The notes: generated by a model from the sequence alone, not told the origin. Positions 7,544 to 17,207 are shown, numbered from the stretch's first letter. The stretch: DNA of 60,059 nt from Pseudomonadota bacterium (GCA_021324135.1 JAJPJO010000532.1:1-60059), one strand, 5' to 3'. A program made the numbers and translations.

Positions 7544-9295
7544 ATGTCCGATGAGAGCAGTGAAAAGCGCCAGGAGGGGAAGCGATCCCCGACGGTGGAA
7601 ACTGCCAAATCGCAAAAACTTGGTCTATCTCTGATCGGGCAGACTTTGTTCAACCAGTACGAGGTCCTGGAAGTCCTGGGCGAGAGCAACATGTCTCTGG
7701 TGCTCAAAGCGAAGGACATCCTATCTAACCGGTTAGTGGCCATAAAGACGGTGATTCCAACGGAATCGGAGGTCGTGCAACGTTTCGCCCAGGAAGTCCA
7801 ACTGCACAGGCGTTTGAAGCACAAGAACATCGTGGAGGCGGTCGATTGCCTGGCCACATCTACAGGGCGCATTTACTTTGTCATGGAGTTCTTGTCGGGA
7901 ACCAGCCTCCATACCGTTTTGCAAAACCTTCATCGCATAAGGGACGAAGAGAACCTCGCCTCGATAGTAATTCAGATCTGCGACGCACTCTCTCATGCCC
8001 ATGAGCATTCCGTTCTCCACCGCGATCTGAAGCCCGGCAACATTTTTCTTTCAGAGGAGGGAGGCCAGTACTACGTCAAGGTACTTGATTTTGGTATCGC
8101 CAAACCGCTTGGTCAGCCTACCGGCTTGACACATGCCGGCTATGCCGTCGGCTCTCCTTTGTACATGAGCCCCGAGCAATGTCGGGGGCACCGAGCTGAT
8201 GCGCGATCTGACGTTTACTCGCTCGGGATTCTTACCTATGAGATGGCTACCGGTGAGTTGCCCTATCCTGGCCACAACGTTATGACTGTCATGGCCGCCC
8301 ATTGCGATCCTGAGCGCAAGCCGCCTCATCTCTCCAAACATGTCCCCAACCTTCGCCGAGTCGATCACTTGAACGCCATCATTCAAACGGCGATGGAGAC
8401 CGATACGGATAAACGTTTCCAAACAATTGAGGATTATAAAAAAGCGATCGAGCTCTGGTACGAGGCCATCTGCTCCGATATGCTCGCCAGCAGCTCGGCG
8501 CGCAAAAGTCGGCAGCAAATGGCGGCGGCGACGGCAAGCTCGGAGCAGGAAGCGGCTGTAAAGGAAGCCGCCTCGCCAGCCACCACCTCTTCTGGAGAGG
8601 AACAGTCCGGCGCGCCTGAGCCAACATCGCCTGAATCGGCAACTGCCGCATTACCCGCTCAAGACAATGCAACTCCGGCTGATCAGCAAGCTGGTATCAC
8701 ATCTGGTGAAACAGGCGAACCTGCTTCTCAGGTGGATGAATCCTCGAGCAGCTCCGCGCCGGGCTCATCCGGGGACGCCGCCTCTAAGCAAGCCGAGCGT
8801 CAATCGCGTGTCACCGAGCAATCCATAACGATCAAAGAGGAGACGGTATCACTGGCTGCAACCACGCCCGGGGCAGTTGCACATGATTCTCAGCTCCCTG
8901 AGCCTGTCTCGCCGGCTCCAGATGTTGAACCTGCCGGACAAATCAGTGAGCCTGCCATTGAAAGCTCGGCAATGCCGGCACAAAGCCCTGCCGCCGGCGA
9001 GCCCATCGCCGAGGCGCCCAAGCCCAGCTCTGCTCAGGCGATTATTCCGGTTTCCTCTGCCGTCGACCCTTTAGAAGCGGTTGTTGAGCAGCATGCAAAG
9101 TTACGCCAACCAGCCGCGCCGCCACGGCAGCCGACGCTCAGCGATCATCGCAGTGATCTTGCCGATCGAGTTTCTGCATATAGCCCTGATTCTGCACTCG
9201 AGCATCGAACCAAAGCCATCGTTGTCACTGTTGTGGTTGTTGTTGCGGTCATGGCCATAGCCCTGTTCGTGATCGCTCACGCGCACGTGCGCTGA
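7544..9295 (+). CDS. Eukaryotic-type Ser/Thr protein kinase, membrane anchored
   Basis: The product is 583 residues. The kinase domain (residues ~38-330) shows the ATP-binding Lys in VAIK (68), HRDLKPGN (159-166), DFGIAKP (182-188) and SPLYMSPEQCRG. The glycine-rich loop is degenerate (LGESNMSLVLKA) but keeps the spacing. A long Ala/Pro/Ser/Glu-rich linker (~335-550) leads to a single C-terminal membrane helix (~557-580) and a tiny AHAHVR tail. The kinase is thus cytoplasmic and held by a C-terminal anchor, with no extracellular sensor domain. ATG 7544 has GGGGA upstream. Substrates are unknown. Confidence 0.9.
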   Translation: MSDESSEKRQEGKRSPTVETAKSQKLGLSLIGQTLFNQYEVLEVLGESNMSLVLKAKDILSNRLVAIKTVIPTESEVVQRFAQEVQLHRRLKHKNIVEAVDCLATSTGRIYFVMEFLSGTSLHTVLQNLHRIRDEENLASIVIQICDALSHAHEHSVLHRDLKPGNIFLSEEGGQYYVKVLDFGIAKPLGQPTGLTHAGYAVGSPLYMSPEQCRGHRADARSDVYSLGILTYEMATGELPYPGHNVMTVMAAHCDPERKPPHLSKHVPNLRRVDHLNAIIQTAMETDTDKRFQTIEDYKKAIELWYEAICSDMLASSSARKSRQQMAAATASSEQEAAVKEAASPATTSSGEEQSGAPEPTSPESATAALPAQDNATPADQQAGITSGETGEPASQVDESSSSSAPGSSGDAASKQAERQSRVTEQSITIKEETVSLAATTPGAVAHDSQLPEPVSPAPDVEPAGQISEPAIESSAMPAQSPAAGEPIAEAPKPSSAQAIIPVSSAVDPLEAVVEQHAKLRQPAAPPRQPTLSDHRSDLADRVSAYSPDSALEHRTKAIVVTVVVVVAVMAIALFVIAHAHVR

Positions 9296-9301
9296 CATCA
9301 A

Positions 9302-10306
9302 TCAGGTCCGGCAATACAATGCGCCCTTGTTGTGTTTATATCCGCAGTATCCGCCAAAGGCGCTGCCCAACAGAACGACAACCGGAATGGCAAAAAGATA
9401 GACCAGAGCCCGGCCGACAGCCAGTGGATCCATGCTCTCGTTTATCCAGATGTTGAGCGCAAACCAGAGCGTGGCGGGAATATGCAAAAGTCCGGCGAGA
9501 ACAAAGGGCGAGCAGGCGCTCAATGCTAAACCAGCTGCAACACCGGCCGATGATGTTTTGAATAGCGAGGCGACATGGTAGCCGGCGAAAAATGGGAAAA
9601 AGAGGCAGGCAAGCAGCACCGAGGGAAAAGAATCGAGAACGTTCGGCAGGCAGAAGAGGAACGCCATCGACACCATTAGCGGTATCAGAGGAATCAGCAG
9701 TTTTTGAGGGCTAATGGTTCTTTTCAGGGAAGATGAGACTTTATTGCCGAGCCAGAATGCCAGCGCTGAGGCGATTACGCCGCTTGCCAGCCACACCTGA
9801 GCGTAGGATGAGAAGGTATCCTGGGGATGAAACCAGAGCCACAAGTAATAGCAGCCCATGACTGTCAGCCAGACCCATAAGGAGGTTTTCCCCGAGCCGT
9901 GAAAGGTGAGGATGTAGGCGGCGAAATAGGAGAATAAGACAGGCATGTAGCAGTTGAGGGCGGGAGCCTGATTGTACCAGTGATAAAAACTGCCCCAGGG
10001 CTCGAAGCCCCACTGTCCTGCTGATATGCAGACCACGTGATAGGCATAGTACATCGTGTGAATCGACTGCCCGGCGATGATGCCGCCGGAGACGGCAAGA
10101 GTGACGCTGAGCACCAGGAGTCCGGCAAATCTCTTCAATCTGTCCGAGGGCTTCGAGCGATCTTCGCTCGACCAGATATCGCAGGCTATGGCCGCGCTGC
10201 CTTCATCGGTCGAATGGCAGGCCGGCAGCCACTTCTCCTCAGGAGCAAAGGGATCCGAGACGATCTTAAATTTGGTTCTGGTTTTTTCCATGAATGAATC
10301 GCGCAT
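9302..10306 (-). CDS. Polytopic membrane protein, unknown family
   Basis: The product is 334 residues with a ~55-residue charged cytoplasmic N-terminus, then about seven or eight hydrophobic helices from residue ~60 to ~325. A loop with GFEPWGSFYHWYNQAPALNC and a segment GCYYLWLWFHPQDTF are the most distinctive features. The C-terminal third resembles the fragment at 2482-2985. An internal ATG at 10291 would shorten it by five residues. It is convergent with the kinase gene (6 bp apart) and follows the GH18-like gene in the same direction. No transport motif was recognised. Confidence 0.6.
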   Translation of the reverse strand: MRDSFMEKTRTKFKIVSDPFAPEEKWLPACHSTDEGSAAIACDIWSSEDRSKPSDRLKRFAGLLVLSVTLAVSGGIIAGQSIHTMYYAYHVVCISAGQWGFEPWGSFYHWYNQAPALNCYMPVLFSYFAAYILTFHGSGKTSLWVWLTVMGCYYLWLWFHPQDTFSSYAQVWLASGVIASALAFWLGNKVSSSLKRTISPQKLLIPLIPLMVSMAFLFCLPNVLDSFPSVLLACLFFPFFAGYHVASLFKTSSAGVAAGLALSACSPFVLAGLLHIPATLWFALNIWINESMDPLAVGRALVYLFAIPVVVLLGSAFGGYCGYKHNKGALYCRT

Positions 10307-10429
10307 CTACGATACCCGGTTCACTCAATTTATCCAGATGAGCTTTAATGCGCACCAGGGTAATCCCCAGGTCTTGATAAAAGCTTGTTGTGGAGGCGTG
10401 CAGGCAGTACCTTGTTTTTTGATCGGTTT

Positions 10430-11497
10430 TTACCTGGTGGTTGCCCGGCTGCTTTGACCAAGCCACCATTGGCAATACTGCTGCCATTCCGTTTCATCCA
10501 TCGTATACTCGGCAAATGGAGCGACGCCTTCAAATACGGATGGCTCTGAGCGCTTGTCTAATAGCCCTTCTTGCACGCCTTTCAGCGAGGCGCATATGTT
10601 TTCCGTCTGGCTCACATGCCCAAGCGTTCCACCATCATAAACGGGAATGCCCAGCAAGACCGAGGCGGACGGATTAGCTTCCTTCACTGAGCGTGTCACG
10701 TGCACGACTTGCTGGTGCACCAGCCAGACATAGCACGTCGGCAAGTAAAAGAATGAGTCATAGCACATCACTGCGATTTGATCGCAACGCTTGCCGGCTT
10801 CCTTGAAGTAAGCATCATCCCAACCCCAGAGGGTAAAGGGATACCACATCGGTGTCGCGATCGAGAGCATCTTCTTCGAGCCCGGTGAATCCAGACCTCT
10901 AAAGGCCTCTTGAGTTTCATCAAGGAGAAGTAAAAAGGAGGCGTCTCGATTGGCGCAGAACTCGTAGTCCCATTGCACGCCATCGAAGTGGCAGTCGCGG
11001 ACCAGCCATTTGGCTACTTCGATCAGATTGCGGCGAACTCCGGGTTGGGAGAGATCGGCGCCATCGGGCCCGTTCAACCTGCTTGGAACATAGACCCAGG
11101 CGATTGCCTTCACTCCCTGTGCCTCTTTATGTATGCCATCGGTAATCTTGCAAGCGTTTTGAACATTCTTATATTTCAGCGAGCCGTCCGGATTGACCCT
11201 GAGCACATGGAAGAAAGCATATTTGATTTGACCGCGCCTCAGCTTTTGCAGCATGACCTTGAATTCGGCGTCGCTGTGTTTGCCTCTATACCAGTAGTAA
11301 CGGAGCCAGATCCCGTTGCATCCTTTATTGAATGCCGCCGATCGCTCCGGCGGATTGAGAAGTGGATATGAGCAAAAATCAAGGATGATCAGGAGTACCG
11401 CGAGGACTGCTAAGGCGGCGGCAAGCTTGAGGAGCAAAGCTAACTTTCGACGCCCGATCCGTGCAGTTGAATTGTCCTTATTCCCGGCATCGCTCAT
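10430..11497 (-). CDS. Membrane-anchored GH18-like (chitinase-fold) protein
   Basis: The product is 355 residues. A basic N-terminus is followed by a membrane helix (residues ~18-42), probably an uncleaved anchor placing the rest outside the membrane. The remainder reads as a TIM barrel: FDGVQWDYEF (171-180) matches the GH18 catalytic DGxxxDxE line with Glu179 as the acid/base, and AVMCYDSFF matches the barrel-end MxYD motif. GH18 enzymes hydrolyse beta-1,4-GlcNAc bonds, but some members are inactive or act on other sugars. The substrate here is unknown. The stop is 123 bp upstream of the next gene on the same strand. Confidence 0.65.
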   Translation of the reverse strand: MSDAGNKDNSTARIGRRKLALLLKLAAALAVLAVLLIILDFCSYPLLNPPERSAAFNKGCNGIWLRYYWYRGKHSDAEFKVMLQKLRRGQIKYAFFHVLRVNPDGSLKYKNVQNACKITDGIHKEAQGVKAIAWVYVPSRLNGPDGADLSQPGVRRNLIEVAKWLVRDCHFDGVQWDYEFCANRDASFLLLLDETQEAFRGLDSPGSKKMLSIATPMWYPFTLWGWDDAYFKEAGKRCDQIAVMCYDSFFYLPTCYVWLVHQQVVHVTRSVKEANPSASVLLGIPVYDGGTLGHVSQTENICASLKGVQEGLLDKRSEPSVFEGVAPFAEYTMDETEWQQYCQWWLGQSSRATTR

Positions 11498-11589
11498 GTC
11501 GTCATTTTAGTCGCCGGACTCGGACGTTGCCCAATCGGCCGACAATCGGCCATGACAAGCCGGGCAATGTTTCTTCAAAAGTTTCATTT

Positions 11590-11624
11590 GTTCAATTGAA
11601 CTGCCCGGTCGCCTCCGCCATACT
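11590..11624 (+). promoter_or_regulatory. mgtE promoter overlapping a 12-bp palindrome
   Basis: TTGAAC (11596-11601), a 17-nt spacer and CATACT (11619-11624) make a fair sigma70 promoter ending 6 bp before the mgtE ATG. The perfect palindrome GTTCAATTGAAC (11590-11601) covers the -35 box and could be an operator. The predicted transcription start falls at or next to the ATG, so the transcript may be leaderless. There is no room for an M-box riboswitch. Confidence 0.5.
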
Positions 11625-11630
11625 AGGTTA

Positions 11631-12986
11631 ATGCGGAATCAAGGTGACCTGGGTAGCTATGTGGTAGACGTTCAGTTAAAAGAAGTTGCATACGCCGCAC
11701 TGCACAATGAGTGGGACGAGCTTGAGCTTGATGAAAAGCTGAAGCGATTTCAGGCTCTGCAAGCTGCTGATGCCGAAGAGTTCTTTCGTGAATTGAACGC
11801 CCAGGATGAGGCTGAAATATTGCTGGCGCTGCCGACCAGGGACCAGCGCCTCTGGATTAGAACGCTCGATCCTGATGATGCTGCTGATGTGCTGCAGGAA
11901 ATGGAAGAGGAGCAAGATCGTCATCATTTCCTGGAGCTGCTCGATGAAAAAACGCGCAACGAGGTCACGGCGCTTCTTGCCTATAGTGAGGATCAGGCCG
12001 GCGGCTTGATGAGTCCTCGCTATATTCGCCTGCGGCCGGACATGACGGTTGATGAAGCTCTTGCCTATCTGCGCATTCAAGCGCTCGAGCAAGTAGAGAC
12101 AATCTATTTCGTTTACGTTCTCGACCCTCAGCAAAAGCTTCTGGGCGTGTTGTCGGTGAGACGCTTGCTCTCATCGCGGCATAATCAGAAAGTCAGTGAG
12201 GTAATGCGAACCAATGTGGTTACCGTGCCGGAAGATGCCGATCAGGAGATATTGAGCCGCCTCTTCGCCGAGCATAACTTGCTGGCCATTCCGGTCGTCG
12301 ATGCCGATAAGCATATGAAGGGTATTGTCACTATCGATGATATTGTCGACGTCGTCGAGGAAGAGGCCACGGAAGACATTCAAAAGATGGGGGGCAGCGA
12401 AGCTCTGGGCGAATCCTATTTGAAGATCGATCTGCCCACGATGATTCAAAAGCGCGCCGGTTGGCTTATAGTCCTCTTTCTCGGCGAGCTGCTCACGGCA
12501 AACGCCATGGGATTTTTCGAGGATGAAATTGCTCGGGCCGTCGTTTTGACATTGTTTCTGCCTCTGATTATCAGCAGTGGCGGCAACGCCGGATCGCAGG
12601 CTTCCACACTCGTCGTCAGAGCTATGTCCCTGGGTGAGGTAAGGCTCAAAGATTGGTGGCGAGTGATCGAGCGCGAGGCGATGGTTGGACTCTGTATCGG
12701 AATTATCCTGGGAATTGTTGGCTTCATCCGGGTTTTGGCATGGGATGCCGCTTTTCACACATACGGACCGCATTCTTTCTTGCTTGGCATTGCCGTCGGT
12801 TTGACCCTGGTAGGGATTGTTTTGTGGGGAACGATATCAGGATCGGTGCTGCCCTTTGTTTTAAAACGGGCTGGGTTTGACCCGGCGAGCGCATCCACGC
12901 CTTTTGTTGCCACCATAGTTGATGTCACAGGCGTGCTGCTCTATTTTGGTGTTGCAAATGTCATTTTGAGGGGAACGCTGCTCTAA
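11631..12986 (+). CDS. mgtE: Magnesium transporter MgtE
   Basis: MgtE is a homodimeric Mg2+ channel of the inner membrane, gated by cytoplasmic Mg2+. All three parts are present in this 451-residue protein: an acidic helical N domain (residues ~1-125, with the Asp/Glu-rich DPDDAADVLQEMEEE), two CBS domains (~130-250, with SEVMRTNVVTVPED and GIVTIDDIVDVVEEE), and a C-terminal membrane domain of about five helices that includes the pore-region signature SGGNAGSQASTLVVRA. Length is normal for the family. It is divergent from the GH18-like gene and convergent with the next gene. Confidence 0.96.
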   Translation: MRNQGDLGSYVVDVQLKEVAYAALHNEWDELELDEKLKRFQALQAADAEEFFRELNAQDEAEILLALPTRDQRLWIRTLDPDDAADVLQEMEEEQDRHHFLELLDEKTRNEVTALLAYSEDQAGGLMSPRYIRLRPDMTVDEALAYLRIQALEQVETIYFVYVLDPQQKLLGVLSVRRLLSSRHNQKVSEVMRTNVVTVPEDADQEILSRLFAEHNLLAIPVVDADKHMKGIVTIDDIVDVVEEEATEDIQKMGGSEALGESYLKIDLPTMIQKRAGWLIVLFLGELLTANAMGFFEDEIARAVVLTLFLPLIISSGGNAGSQASTLVVRAMSLGEVRLKDWWRVIEREAMVGLCIGIILGIVGFIRVLAWDAAFHTYGPHSFLLGIAVGLTLVGIVLWGTISGSVLPFVLKRAGFDPASASTPFVATIVDVTGVLLYFGVANVILRGTLL

Positions 12987-12991
12987 GCTGC

Positions 12992-14119
12992 TCAACCCTT
13001 TGGCGTTTGGCTGGAAGAAGCGGGCGTGGGAGTGGGCTCACCATCAGGTTTATTCAGGCGTACGAGCAAGAATTGTTCCGTCCGCTCCTTTCCGAAGTGC
13101 ACCAGAATTGGTGCCTGGTTCGAGAGCAAATTTCCCATGGCCGTGTCATAAACAACGTTCTTGTTATTGCCCACAGTCCAGGCGACGCGCTGGGTTTTCT
13201 TGTTCAACTTACCGTGCAGCTGCTGACCTTGATCGCTGAGCATATCGAAATAGTTGCCGGCAACATCACCTTTTCCATCAATCGCCAATTGGATCACTGT
13301 AGTTGAGTCTGTCTGCTGCCCCTGCACCAGAGAGAAGACGCCCAGCGCTTTCCATTTTTCTCCGGCAGTGGGTTTGCTTGTCGGGATGTATGATGTCGCC
13401 AGAGTTTGCGCCTGTTGATAATATTGATCGGCGCTTGCATACGGCTGGTCACCGTAGTACACCTCGTTGTTATTGTAGGTGACGTTGTTGCCGTAATCAT
13501 ATTCGGCCGGCACGAGCGCCGCATCCATGCCTAACATTGCCGCCAGTGCCGCCCAATCAGCAGGGTACCAAACCGCGGCGCCGCCCCAGCCCCAGCCAGG
13601 GTAGTACCAACCCCAGGGATGGTTGTTCCACCAGTCGCGGCCCCAAAATGGATGCCCGTAAAAATTGTTGCGCACGAGATTGCCGTGGTTGTTTATCCAG
13701 TTATCCGGATAATTGCGGAGATGATGCCCGGCGAAGGCCGAATTGCCTAAAGCCGAAATGCGATCAAAGCCGGCGCCGCGGCCGGCATAAGCGCTGTCAA
13801 TCGGGCGATCGGCAAAGCCGCGATCGACGCCACTATAATCTCTGATACCAGTGTCGAATCCGGGCCGGCCAAAATTTCGATCGACGTCGCGACCAATGGC
13901 AGGATTATCGAAACCGCGGGCGTATGCACTATCCATGCCTCCGCCCCCAAATGAGCGATCGCCCAGATCACGATCGAGAGAGCCGAAGCCACGATTGCCG
14001 AAACCGCCGAAGCTTCCGCGCCCAAATCCACCCCCGCCGCCGCATCCTCTGGCAAAAACGGATGCTTGATTCTGCGCGACGATCAATGCGCAAAGTAAAA
14101 TTACCAATCGTTTCAACAT
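12992..14119 (-). CDS. Exported Gly/Arg/Asp-rich surface protein
   Basis: The product is 375 residues. ATG 14119 has AAGGA 7 nt upstream and gives a clean signal peptide (MLKRLVILLCALIVAQ, cleavage near VFA-RG). ATG 14140 lacks such a site. Residues ~25-120 are Gly/Arg/Phe/Asp-rich with loose repeats (DSAYARG, PIDSAYAGRG). A Trp/Tyr/Asn-rich stretch around WGWYYPGWGWGG follows, then a Tyr-rich linker. The C-terminal ~130 residues (from KWKALGVFSLVQGQQTD) look like a compact beta domain. The composition resembles the mu-protocadherin-like surface proteins of environmental bacteria. It lies 53 bp downstream of the gene at 15132-14173, likely in one operon. Confidence 0.6.
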   Translation of the reverse strand: MLKRLVILLCALIVAQNQASVFARGCGGGGGFGRGSFGGFGNRGFGSLDRDLGDRSFGGGGMDSAYARGFDNPAIGRDVDRNFGRPGFDTGIRDYSGVDRGFADRPIDSAYAGRGAGFDRISALGNSAFAGHHLRNYPDNWINNHGNLVRNNFYGHPFWGRDWWNNHPWGWYYPGWGWGGAAVWYPADWAALAAMLGMDAALVPAEYDYGNNVTYNNNEVYYGDQPYASADQYYQQAQTLATSYIPTSKPTAGEKWKALGVFSLVQGQQTDSTTVIQLAIDGKGDVAGNYFDMLSDQGQQLHGKLNKKTQRVAWTVGNNKNVVYDTAMGNLLSNQAPILVHFGKERTEQFLLVRLNKPDGEPTPTPASSSQTPKG

Positions 14120-14172
14120 AACTAATTCCTTGAGGTTCATGTTTAAGGGTTGACTTTGAAAACGCCGAGTGT

Positions 14173-15132
14173 TCAGTCTGCAGATGCGCTTAGTTTGTGA
14201 GCCGTAATTTTCTCGCTGTCGGGAATGACCGTGCCGTCAAGCGTCCGGTTGGTCGATTGCCAGACAAAGGTGCCGTCGTCGCCCGGCTCGAATACATTTA
14301 CAGCCCGGGCCGCGTGGCCGTCCAGTGTCATAGCGGTCATTTGTACGAGCCATCGTTTTCCATTCTTCTGCCACCGGCCATGACCGGTGCCGCCGTCAGA
14401 GGCGAAGACCCAGGAAGCAATGCTGCGCGTGCGCGGATCGTAGCCGATGACCATGAGATCGTCGTGCTGCTCGTTGGCAGATTTGATCTTAAACTTGCCG
14501 AGCAAACAATGGTGATCGGCTTCCCATCTCGTTGATAGAGTAGCCTCTCCCAGAGAGCCTCTGGCAGTCCAATCGCCGACGAGCCACTCCAGATCCCGCA
14601 GGGCTTCCTGCTCATTTGGCACTGCATTTGGTGGCGCTTCATTGCAGCTGGCGATTTGCCACGTGTCATTGACCTTGACATGGATGACGCTGTAAGGGGC
14701 GCTTGAGACGACCTTGCCGGAACTGTCCTTCAATGAGGCTACGCCCCGCTCGATTGCCGAGTTCGCTCCCAGCGAGCGCACTGATTGGATCTCGATTGTC
14801 ATCGGGGCGGCGCCGAAATCCTGAAAATATTTTTTGAACATCGCCTCGATGTTTTGCCGTCCGGCATAAACCTTTCCATTTGCATCGCAGTAAATGCCTG
14901 AGGTGGTCCACATATTCGCCAGTGATTCGGCATCGCCTCTGGCAAAGGCAGCCTCGTAATTATGCGCCTGCTCCCTTAAAATGGCAGTCAAATCGTCACT
15001 ATTGCCTGGGGCAGCTGGTGCATTTCCACTGGCTTGTTTTACAATCGAATCATCGGCCGCCGACACGCTGCCAACCATTGCCATGAGAGCAAACAGCACA
15101 AGCGTGCATCTAACCATCTTCGGCCACGTCAT
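14173..15132 (-). CDS. Exported SnoaL/NTF2-like (DUF4440-type) protein
   Basis: The product is 319 residues. ATG 15132 follows GAGGT at ~7 nt and starts a signal peptide ending near SVSAAD. Residues ~45-165 match the NTF2-like cone fold of the SgcJ/EcaC/DUF4440 group (AHNYEAAFARGDAESLANMWTT, later YAGRQNIEAMF). The C-terminal half (~170-310) is a second, lipocalin-like beta domain (LEWLVGDWTARG, RWEADHHCLLGKF), often found alone as a DUF1579-like module. Function is unknown; small-molecule binding is a guess from the folds. It is probably the first gene of an operon with the surface protein downstream. Confidence 0.65.
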   Translation of the reverse strand: MTWPKMVRCTLVLFALMAMVGSVSAADDSIVKQASGNAPAAPGNSDDLTAILREQAHNYEAAFARGDAESLANMWTTSGIYCDANGKVYAGRQNIEAMFKKYFQDFGAAPMTIEIQSVRSLGANSAIERGVASLKDSSGKVVSSAPYSVIHVKVNDTWQIASCNEAPPNAVPNEQEALRDLEWLVGDWTARGSLGEATLSTRWEADHHCLLGKFKIKSANEQHDDLMVIGYDPRTRSIASWVFASDGGTGHGRWQKNGKRWLVQMTAMTLDGHAARAVNVFEPGDDGTFVWQSTNRTLDGTVIPDSEKITAHKLSASAD

Positions 15133-15246
15133 CGTTTTTACCTCTTGCAAACTCGCACATGAGAATTGGCAAGATTCTAGCAAACTGCACGGACCGGCAC
15201 GGTGGGAAAAATATTGATGCTGGGGATTTTATGAGGGCAATTGACG

Positions 15247-16371
15247 ATGAGCTCGTATAAGCTGTCTAAGCCATCCTGCAGAAGGCGGGCATTCTCATTG
15301 CTCGTCTGTATCTGGCTCGCTCAGTGGCAGGCGGCCGCGGCCAGGCAAACTTCCGAGCCAATGGATGAGGCGTTGAGGTTGTATAAAGCCAGGCAGTTTA
15401 CTCCCACCCTGAGACTCTGCCAGGACATGCTCGAGAAGAAGCCCGGGGATGCCTCGGTCCATTATTTGCGCGGCAATAGCTTGTTAGCGCTTGAGCGGCT
15501 CAGCGAAGCGGCGCATGAGTATGCCCTTGTCGAGCATTACGCGCCAGGCTCGTTGCTGGCAAAGTATGCAAAGCAGACCAGAGAGCGAATCGAGCTGACG
15601 TTGAGCGGACAGAGTAGAGCGAAGACTTCGCGCCCGGCGGACAGTAATGAATCCGATGCCGAGCAAGATGGAAGTGTTGAGGAAGACGAGCCGCCTGCCG
15701 GCTCGGCCGGCAGTGCAGGCAAGAAGCTGCCGGCCGGAACCCTGGAGTTGATCAGGCATCAGGCCAGACAAGCCAGTGCCAGAGCCCTCCAGGAAGGGCG
15801 GACGGAAGCCGGCGATGAAATCAAGAAAGCGGATTATCAGGCCAGGTCCTTAAAAGAAAGAGCGGAGCGAATGGCACAGGGGGCTCGGCTTGGCACCAGG
15901 GGTGATGGCGCCACGCTTTCGCCCGCCGAAGCCGAAGCCATTAGAAGTCGAGCTGCTGCTGATGCCGAGGTGATCAAAAGAGTAGGCAGCGCTAAGGCGG
16001 AGCTGAAAGAGCGCGAATCTCAGGATAAGGCCGCTGGTCTGATTCAGCAAGCCAGGGAGCTCGAGGGCCAATTGCTCGACGACCGTGCTTATGCAAGCAG
16101 AGAAGTGAAGCTTAATCCCGTGGGAACGAATCTATACATTCGCAACTATCAAAGTATTAAGCCACCACCCCTGGCATCACTGGGGGCGAAAGCGGAACGC
16201 TTGTCCGATGATACTTTATCTCAGTGCAAGAAGACCTCAGCCACCATGGCCGGCAAATCTGCCGAGGTATCGATCGGCAGCCGTTCCAAACGAACTCCTG
16301 CCGCACCTGCCAGCGAGCATAATACCGTCAAGACGGAAAGTGACGTTACAGGCGAAGTACTGCCGAAGTGA
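15247..16371 (+). CDS. Exported TPR/coiled-coil protein
   Basis: The product is 374 residues. The ATG at 15247 is preferred over a TTG two codons upstream. A signal peptide ends near AAAARQ (~residue 34). Residues ~38-105 contain a TPR pair (DEALRLYKARQFTPTLRLCQ, then VHYLRGNSLLALERLSEAAHEY). The remainder is a highly charged Ala/Glu/Arg helix with probable coiled coil, and a basic, Ser-rich end. It is likely periplasmic. Its stop is 17 bp from the stop of the convergent neighbour. No specific function can be given. Confidence 0.6.
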   Translation: MSSYKLSKPSCRRRAFSLLVCIWLAQWQAAAARQTSEPMDEALRLYKARQFTPTLRLCQDMLEKKPGDASVHYLRGNSLLALERLSEAAHEYALVEHYAPGSLLAKYAKQTRERIELTLSGQSRAKTSRPADSNESDAEQDGSVEEDEPPAGSAGSAGKKLPAGTLELIRHQARQASARALQEGRTEAGDEIKKADYQARSLKERAERMAQGARLGTRGDGATLSPAEAEAIRSRAAADAEVIKRVGSAKAELKERESQDKAAGLIQQARELEGQLLDDRAYASREVKLNPVGTNLYIRNYQSIKPPPLASLGAKAERLSDDTLSQCKKTSATMAGKSAEVSIGSRSKRTPAAPASEHNTVKTESDVTGEVLPK

Positions 16372-16388
16372 CCGTGAAAATCTCGGGG

Positions 16389-17123
16389 CTAGCGGCTCTG
16401 GCTGGGACTCTGCCTGCCGGCATCACTGGCCCTCGCCGTATCCGCTACCGCATTTGGTTCGACGTTGCCTTTGCAGCTCTCGACCGAGCCGAACTGGAGA
16501 TCGGTCAAAATGACGGGCGGATCGCTGATGATGTCGGATCTGCCGCCCCGCATGTGCCTGGCGTATAAGGTCAAACCCTTGTCGTGCTGGAAAGCAAACA
16601 AATTGTAGGGACCCTCGGCACCCTTTGGTATCACCTGAAAGGATTTCACGGCTGTGACCGACTGCACCGCATTTAGTGGCAGCCCGGTCTCGCGCGATAT
16701 TCTCTCACTGGTCATGGTGATTTCTTTGATGCGATTGTTTTTGAGGAATTCTTTGGAAAAACGATTGGTGCTGACCGTTCCAACCTTTCCTGAATCGTAG
16801 CACTCGATAAATATTTGCTCGGGTGACTGCGCCACTGAAACATTGGAATAATCTTCCTTGATCCGCAATGATTTGAGCACCGGGCTGTCGAAAAACAAAC
16901 CATGCTCTTCGCTGGCCGTTGCTTTCACCGGCACAAACGTCTTGCTTGTATAGCGAACCGCCATGGCGCATTTCGGCAGAACGATCACGTCGTGATCTTG
17001 GTCGAAGAATAAACCTTGTGCCAGTGAAGGACTTTGTATTGCCGTTAGCATCAAGCCGGCCGCCAACGCGAAGCGAACGTACCGAGCCGAAGTCAACGAG
17101 ACTTTGCAGAATGCTTTAGCCAT
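16389..17123 (-). CDS. Exported protein of unknown function
   Basis: The product is 244 residues. ATG 17123 has GGTGGG just upstream and opens a signal peptide with basic start and hydrophobic core (FALAAGLMLTAI) cleaved near SLAQG. The mature part is mixed alpha/beta, with two Cys (FIECYDSG and VESCKGN) that could form a disulfide. No catalytic motif was seen. It is divergent from the exported protein at 17208, with ~85 bp between the two starts, so the two may share a control region. Confidence 0.55.
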   Translation of the reverse strand: MAKAFCKVSLTSARYVRFALAAGLMLTAIQSPSLAQGLFFDQDHDVIVLPKCAMAVRYTSKTFVPVKATASEEHGLFFDSPVLKSLRIKEDYSNVSVAQSPEQIFIECYDSGKVGTVSTNRFSKEFLKNNRIKEITMTSERISRETGLPLNAVQSVTAVKSFQVIPKGAEGPYNLFAFQHDKGLTLYARHMRGGRSDIISDPPVILTDLQFGSVESCKGNVEPNAVADTARASDAGRQSPSQSR

Positions 17124-17207
17124 TGCCCACCTAATCTGTAACCTCAATTCAGGAAGTATAATGCATTGGCATTGAGAAAATACAAGCGGAAGGATTATCG
17201 AAAGCCC

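Noticed and set aside
11597..11631. An M-box or other riboswitch before mgtE
   Set aside because: The gap between promoter and start codon is only a few bases.
13838..14119. Tandem DNA repeats in the Gly/Arg-rich surface protein gene
   Set aside because: The repeats are loose at protein level and not exact at DNA level; no CRISPR or satellite structure.
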